DNA of 18,238 nt, from positions 1 through 18,238 of the forward strand of contig JAEYFY010000023.1 of the NCBI GenBank assembly GCA_023454395.1, written 5' to 3'. The position numbers were made by a program, and so were the translations under genes. Positions within the stretch are counted from its first letter, which is position 1; each line of letters begins with the position of its first letter. Positions 14,606-18,238 of the stretch are shown piece by piece. The notes under the pieces were generated by a model. It saw only the letters and a list, made by a program, of their open reading frames with translations. It did no database searches and was not told the origin of the DNA. The stretch comes from Pseudomonadota bacterium. GTDB lineage: Bacteria; Pseudomonadota; Gammaproteobacteria; Enterobacterales; Enterobacteriaceae.

Positions 14606-15937
14606 TTACTCCTCAGAGTGAGGTTGGTTGGTTTGAGAATGTGGGGCTACGGGATTGCCGTCAGGAAATAACCAGTTGGTGATCTGCGCTTTAAGTTTTT
14701 CAGCTTCATTGCTAGAAGCTTCTTGTCCAAGCTGATCAAGTGGCGTTAAATTAAGCTGAACAGTGTAAATATCACCACCCTCAATCGGCGGTAAATTCTC
14801 TAATCGTCTCACATCATTTCGACTCATCCAGCCATTTTGTAATGCCGTTGTGTAGTAAGCAGAACGTCCTGCACTGTCAGCCCGTAATAAACCTTCAACA
14901 GAGAATTCAGCATAATAATCATCGTCGCCATTCAATAAGCATCGGCTAATTTCTTGCTCTATATTGACTAAAAGAGGTCTTAGTGTATTAGTAAGAAACT
15001 GCATATTCATACCTTCGACGCTCGATGCCCAACTACTTTGTTTATCCATATGCCCCACCATAAAGGGTGGAACACGAAACCATCGACAAATCTCTTCAAT
15101 ACTGAATGTTCTACTTTCTAGCATTTGAGCCGCTTCAGGATTCATGGTGACATTGTTGTATTTCATCCCCCCTTCAAGCACCATCATTTTTCCCGCATTT
15201 TTTGAACCTACAAAGCTTAATAAATAACTTCTAATGCGCTCTCTTTGTTCATCATTAAGCGATTGTTCAGAAGATAAAAAACCCGAACTTTGCAATCCAT
15301 TTTCAAATATCTTAGCGGCTGACTCTTCAACAGATAATGCAGCGCCAATAACATCTCGCCCTATTTTTACGGGGATCATTCCGCAAATGCCATCCATGCC
15401 GAACCCACGAATGTGCATAATGTTATTAATAGGGATAGTTCGTATTTTTTGCCCTAACGGATCGGTGTATTTATATTCGAGCATCCCCGTTTGCTCACTG
15501 CGTTTAACCATCATGTTTTGTGGCAATAAAGGCTCTAAAGCAACCAATTTTGAGCCAATATACTTTTTCTCAATAAAACTATTGCCACGCAAACAAAGGC
15601 TAGCAACAACCATTAACATAAAGCGGGAAGGTGTCATTTCAAAATTAGGTTGCTTGCAGAGCAATCTATAAATAGGGTGCTCTTTCGCTAAGCTTCTTGA
15701 GCCATCACTTTCACTTTTATAAATCTTGATCGGTAATGTCGATATTGATTCACTCAGCAATCTTACACATGCCCAAACTGCAGAAAGTTGCATTGCTTTA
15801 TCTGCTGTTACGACTTTTCCACTACTGCTTGTACCACTCCATTCTTGCCAAAACTCTCCACTGGTCAGCGAAATAGGTACGCCCAACCAATTAAGAAGCG
15901 CACTTTTAATGCGCCCTGGTTTTTTATTGTGTTGCAT
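14606..15937 (-). CDS. HK97-family portal protein
   Basis: This 443-residue protein of the HK97 portal family forms the dodecameric ring through which DNA enters and leaves the head. Characteristic elements are the N-terminal ALLNWLGVPISLTSG, the WACVRLLSESISTLPIKIYK helix (about 55-74), HPIYRLLCKQPNFEMTPSRF (about 86-105), and IEEICRWFRVPPFMVGH (about 276-292). The C-terminal ends with a hydrophilic His/Ser/Glu-rich tail. The start ATG overlaps the terminase stop by one base (TAATG), with AGG 6 nt upstream. Length is typical for the family. Confidence 0.95.
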   Translation of the reverse strand: MQHNKKPGRIKSALLNWLGVPISLTSGEFWQEWSGTSSSGKVVTADKAMQLSAVWACVRLLSESISTLPIKIYKSESDGSRSLAKEHPIYRLLCKQPNFEMTPSRFMLMVVASLCLRGNSFIEKKYIGSKLVALEPLLPQNMMVKRSEQTGMLEYKYTDPLGQKIRTIPINNIMHIRGFGMDGICGMIPVKIGRDVIGAALSVEESAAKIFENGLQSSGFLSSEQSLNDEQRERIRSYLLSFVGSKNAGKMMVLEGGMKYNNVTMNPEAAQMLESRTFSIEEICRWFRVPPFMVGHMDKQSSWASSVEGMNMQFLTNTLRPLLVNIEQEISRCLLNGDDDYYAEFSVEGLLRADSAGRSAYYTTALQNGWMSRNDVRRLENLPPIEGGDIYTVQLNLTPLDQLGQEASSNEAEKLKAQITNWLFPDGNPVAPHSQTNQPHSEE

Positions 15938-17676
15938 TAGATACCTACTATGATTGGGTTATTTATAAATCCTGAGATATCGGGTTTATCACTACCCCCA
16001 TTCACTAATAATCGACTCATACCCGTAAACAGTGCAACAGGGCCGTCTATTTTGGCTTCAGGGGTTGATTTATTAGGGAAAATATTGTCGTTTTTATCCG
16101 GTTTAACCGTGACGTTCGACATCATCCAGTTCATAACAGGGTGTTGGCCATGATGAAACTTACCCGCATAAACCAGTGCTTCAATCTCTTTCATGGATTC
16201 AGAAAAGTTACGCACCGTTTGAGCAACCTCAACAAGGGGTAATCCTTCTTCAGCCAGTGATAAACTAAACTGAGTGGCACTCCACGGATCAAAGCCCAGC
16301 TCTTTTAAGTTTTCACCATCCACCCACGCGATGATTTCTTCTTTAATTTGAGCATGATCGACGACTTCGCCATCAGTTAATTCGAGACACCCCATATCTG
16401 CCCATTTTCGGTAAAGTTCAGCCATTTGGCGAGAACAGCGTTCTAATCTCTCCTCAGGTAACCAGAATTTAAAATCAGCATGAACATGCCCATTGGTAGG
16501 CTGTTGCCACACTTTTACCGCCGCACAAATATCAATTTTGTTGGCAAGGTCAACGCCTACCCATAATGGGTAGGTTTTTAATTCATGTTGAGGCGCGAGT
16601 TCAGGTGCATCATCCCACTTCATCATGTCCATCCATGAAGATTCAGCTGTGACCCAAATATTCATGTGTTTAGTGAAGAAGTTAATCCGTGCAGAAACCT
16701 GTTCTTTGGCTTTCTTGGCTAAACGACGTAAATCATCCCAACGTTTACAAATACCGAGTCCCGGATTTGCCTTTTGCCACACCGTTTCATCAAAGGGATC
16801 ATCGTCTTTATCTAGCGTATAGATAATGCCAAAGAAAGAATCATCATCCACTTGACCACGGAGAACCTTAATCGCGTAATCCCGTAACTCGTAACAAATC
16901 CCCTCTTTATTAAAACCCGCCGTAGTGATCCCAAAAAGAAGAGACTGCAGACGCGCACCGGTAGCGGTTTCTAATACGTCCCACACATCACGAGTTTTGT
17001 GTGCATGCAATTCATCAACAATACCGCAGTGAATGTTTAAACCATCGAGGTTGTTGGCATCACTAGAAAGCGGTTCAAACTTAGAGGCAGTTTCTTCTTG
17101 ATAGATAGCGAGTTTATTAAATTCAAATAAACGACCTAATGTCGCTTTGGACTTTTTCAACATGTTCTTCGCATCTTCAAACACAATACGGGCCTGATCA
17201 CGCGTTGTAGCTGCTGAGTAAACTTCTGCACCACCTTCACCATCAGCACCGGTCATATACAGCCCAATACCCGATGACAATGTGGATTTTGCATTTTTTC
17301 GCGCCACCTCGTTATAAGCTGTTCGATATCGACGAACCATAACAGGACGTCCGCTACCATCGTTACGAAGGACTACTTCACCCGTACTTTCATCAATTAA
17401 TGGACGAACAAACCCAAAGATATTGATGAGAATAAAAATATGCCAATCCATCAGGTCTATGGGTTTGCCCGCCAATGCACCTTTGACGTGAGGAACAAAC
17501 TTATAGAAATTCAAAATATGCTGAGCACGAGGTTCACTAAACGTTATTCCTCGTTTCTCACCTTCCTTTAAATCATCGAGAAACCGCTGACAAGCAAGCC
17601 TAACCAATTCACCTGCAACAATTTTCCCTGTCACTACTTTCTCAGCATAACGAATGCCATCAATAACCTTTGCCAT
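15937..17676 (-). CDS. Terminase large subunit (packaging ATPase/nuclease)
   Basis: This 579-residue protein of the Terminase_1 (HK97-type) family pumps DNA into the prohead and cuts it. The ATPase domain shows a Walker A-like RKNAKST at 126-132, a Walker B IVDELHAH at 219-226 (D221, E222) and a coupling motif FGITTAG at 248-254. The RNase H-like nuclease domain begins at WVGVDLA (D376), with further acidic candidates in FDPWSA and in AKIDGPVAL near the C-terminus. The ATG at 17676 lies 2 nt after the small-subunit stop, with a GAGA ribosome site; the stop overlaps the portal start. All key motifs look intact, so it is probably functional. Confidence 0.96.
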   Translation of the reverse strand: MAKVIDGIRYAEKVVTGKIVAGELVRLACQRFLDDLKEGEKRGITFSEPRAQHILNFYKFVPHVKGALAGKPIDLMDWHIFILINIFGFVRPLIDESTGEVVLRNDGSGRPVMVRRYRTAYNEVARKNAKSTLSSGIGLYMTGADGEGGAEVYSAATTRDQARIVFEDAKNMLKKSKATLGRLFEFNKLAIYQEETASKFEPLSSDANNLDGLNIHCGIVDELHAHKTRDVWDVLETATGARLQSLLFGITTAGFNKEGICYELRDYAIKVLRGQVDDDSFFGIIYTLDKDDDPFDETVWQKANPGLGICKRWDDLRRLAKKAKEQVSARINFFTKHMNIWVTAESSWMDMMKWDDAPELAPQHELKTYPLWVGVDLANKIDICAAVKVWQQPTNGHVHADFKFWLPEERLERCSRQMAELYRKWADMGCLELTDGEVVDHAQIKEEIIAWVDGENLKELGFDPWSATQFSLSLAEEGLPLVEVAQTVRNFSESMKEIEALVYAGKFHHGQHPVMNWMMSNVTVKPDKNDNIFPNKSTPEAKIDGPVALFTGMSRLLVNGGSDKPDISGFINNPIIVGI

Positions 17677-17678
17677 CT

Positions 17679-18149
17679 TTAATCTCTCGCTTTTAAAAAT
17701 GCTGTAAATGGATCCTCTTCTGCTGGAGTCTTCATGGTGACTTTTGTTCGAGAAGCGGGAGTCATACCAAATTCACTTAACATGGCGCGAATACGTTTCC
17801 ATGCATCTGCCTTCATTGCAGCAGATGGATGCGCCTTTATCATCAATCCACTTTCTGTATTGTTTTTGTAGGTATAGCCTTCTTTATCGAGAACATCACA
17901 ATGATGTCGATATTCAGTGTAAGCTTCGACGAGTAACTCCAATGCCTTAGCATCCATCTGACTCATGACACCCATTGCATCAAGTTCTTCAGCAATCCGC
18001 TTAAACCAATACTTACCTTGCTTAGTGAAATGCTTCGGAGTTGGGGGTACCCCTTTTGGCGGTTTTGGCTCTTTTTTATTAATCGGTCGTTTTGATGGGT
18101 TCCCCCTCACTAATTGCAGATGTGACGGGGTTTTAGGCGGTCCAGCCAT
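17679..18149 (-). CDS. Terminase small subunit (P27-like)
   Basis: This 156-residue P27-family small terminase recognises phage DNA and positions the large subunit for cutting. The N-terminus is basic and Pro-rich (GPPKTPSHLQLVRGNPSKR, then PKPPKGVPPTPKHF), a hallmark of the group. It is followed by a helical core (YWFKRIAEELDAMGVMSQMDAKALELLVEAY) and a C-terminal RAMLSEFGMTPASRTKV block. ATG 18149 has AGGAG about 10 nt upstream. It is the first gene of the packaging/head block in this window, and its partner large subunit follows after 2 nt. Confidence 0.92.
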   Translation of the reverse strand: MAGPPKTPSHLQLVRGNPSKRPINKKEPKPPKGVPPTPKHFTKQGKYWFKRIAEELDAMGVMSQMDAKALELLVEAYTEYRHHCDVLDKEGYTYKNNTESGLMIKAHPSAAMKADAWKRIRAMLSEFGMTPASRTKVTMKTPAEEDPFTAFLKARD

Positions 18150-18238
18150 AATAGAAATCTCCTATCAATAATCGCTTGGGGTTCCCCAAAAAAAGTTTTC
18201 TAACCTGCGGTGATGTGAAAAGAGGTAAGGGGGCGGTC
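18150..18238. other. Non-coding region upstream of small terminase; possible packaging (cos) region
   Basis: This 89-bp edge segment has no gene I can support. It holds a 14-bp inverted repeat (TTGGGG TT CCCCAA, 18176-18189) next to an A-tract, and a G-rich block on the plus strand (AAGGGGGCGGTC at 18227-18238) that stands out in AT-rich DNA. In HK97- and lambda-type phages the cohesive-end site lies upstream of the small terminase gene, so this could be part of cos. That is inference from position only; the cut site cannot be recognised, and an HNH gene may lie beyond the window. Confidence 0.3.

Noticed and set aside
15234..15671. A plus-strand 145-aa open frame.
   Set aside because: It is antisense to the portal gene, has no recognisable domain, and no promoter or ribosome site; the portal frame is clearly the real one.
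18176..18189. TTGGGG TT CCCCAA next to an A/T tract as a transcription terminator.
   Set aside because: On either strand the T-tract precedes rather than follows the hairpin, so it does not have terminator geometry.
1..18238. CRISPR array, tRNA genes, insertion sequences or toxin-antitoxin pairs.
   Set aside because: No regularly spaced repeats, no cloverleaf-like elements, no transposase-like frames and no terminal inverted repeats were seen on either strand.

Overview
The window is the late (virion) half of a tailed-phage genome, most likely a prophage, in a fairly AT-rich gammaproteobacterial host. Closeness to lambda and HK97 proteins plus low GC suggests Enterobacterales of the Proteus/Providencia/Morganella type. 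That host guess is an inference; no bacterial gene or attachment site is visible to confirm it. Every gene lies on the minus strand, so transcription runs from about 18200 down to 1, with genes abutting or overlapping by 1-4 nt.

Packaging and head, HK97-type (18149 to 10856): P27-like small terminase, large terminase, HK97 portal, ClpP-like prohead protease and HK97-fold capsid carrying its own scaffolding domain. These are followed by a 62-codon Lys/Glu-rich small gene, a gp6-like connector, a head-tail adaptor, an HK97 gp10-like protein and a DUF3168 tail-completion protein. The capsid keeps the Lys, Asn and Glu that make HK97 'chainmail' cross-links.

Tail, lambda-type siphovirus (10790 to 1): major tail protein, chaperone G and its G-T fusion made by -1 frameshifting at a dnaX-like A AAA AAG slip site, a 1088-residue tape measure, M, L, K, then an inserted cargo gene, then I and the first 982 residues of the host-specificity protein J, cut by the window start.

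The most unusual element is the gene at 3691-4479, a strikingly AT-rich 'moron' between K and I. It encodes a TPR-like protein ending in a CFI-box-type C-terminal domain and is followed by a strong intrinsic terminator. Its function is unknown; lysogenic conversion or phage exclusion is a reasonable hypothesis.

Three intrinsic terminators lie inside the late transcription unit (after capsid, before the major tail gene, after the moron), each just upstream of the next start codon. Full tail expression therefore implies antitermination or read-through. No tRNA, rRNA, IS element or CRISPR array was seen, and no gene-free stretch exceeds 300 bases.
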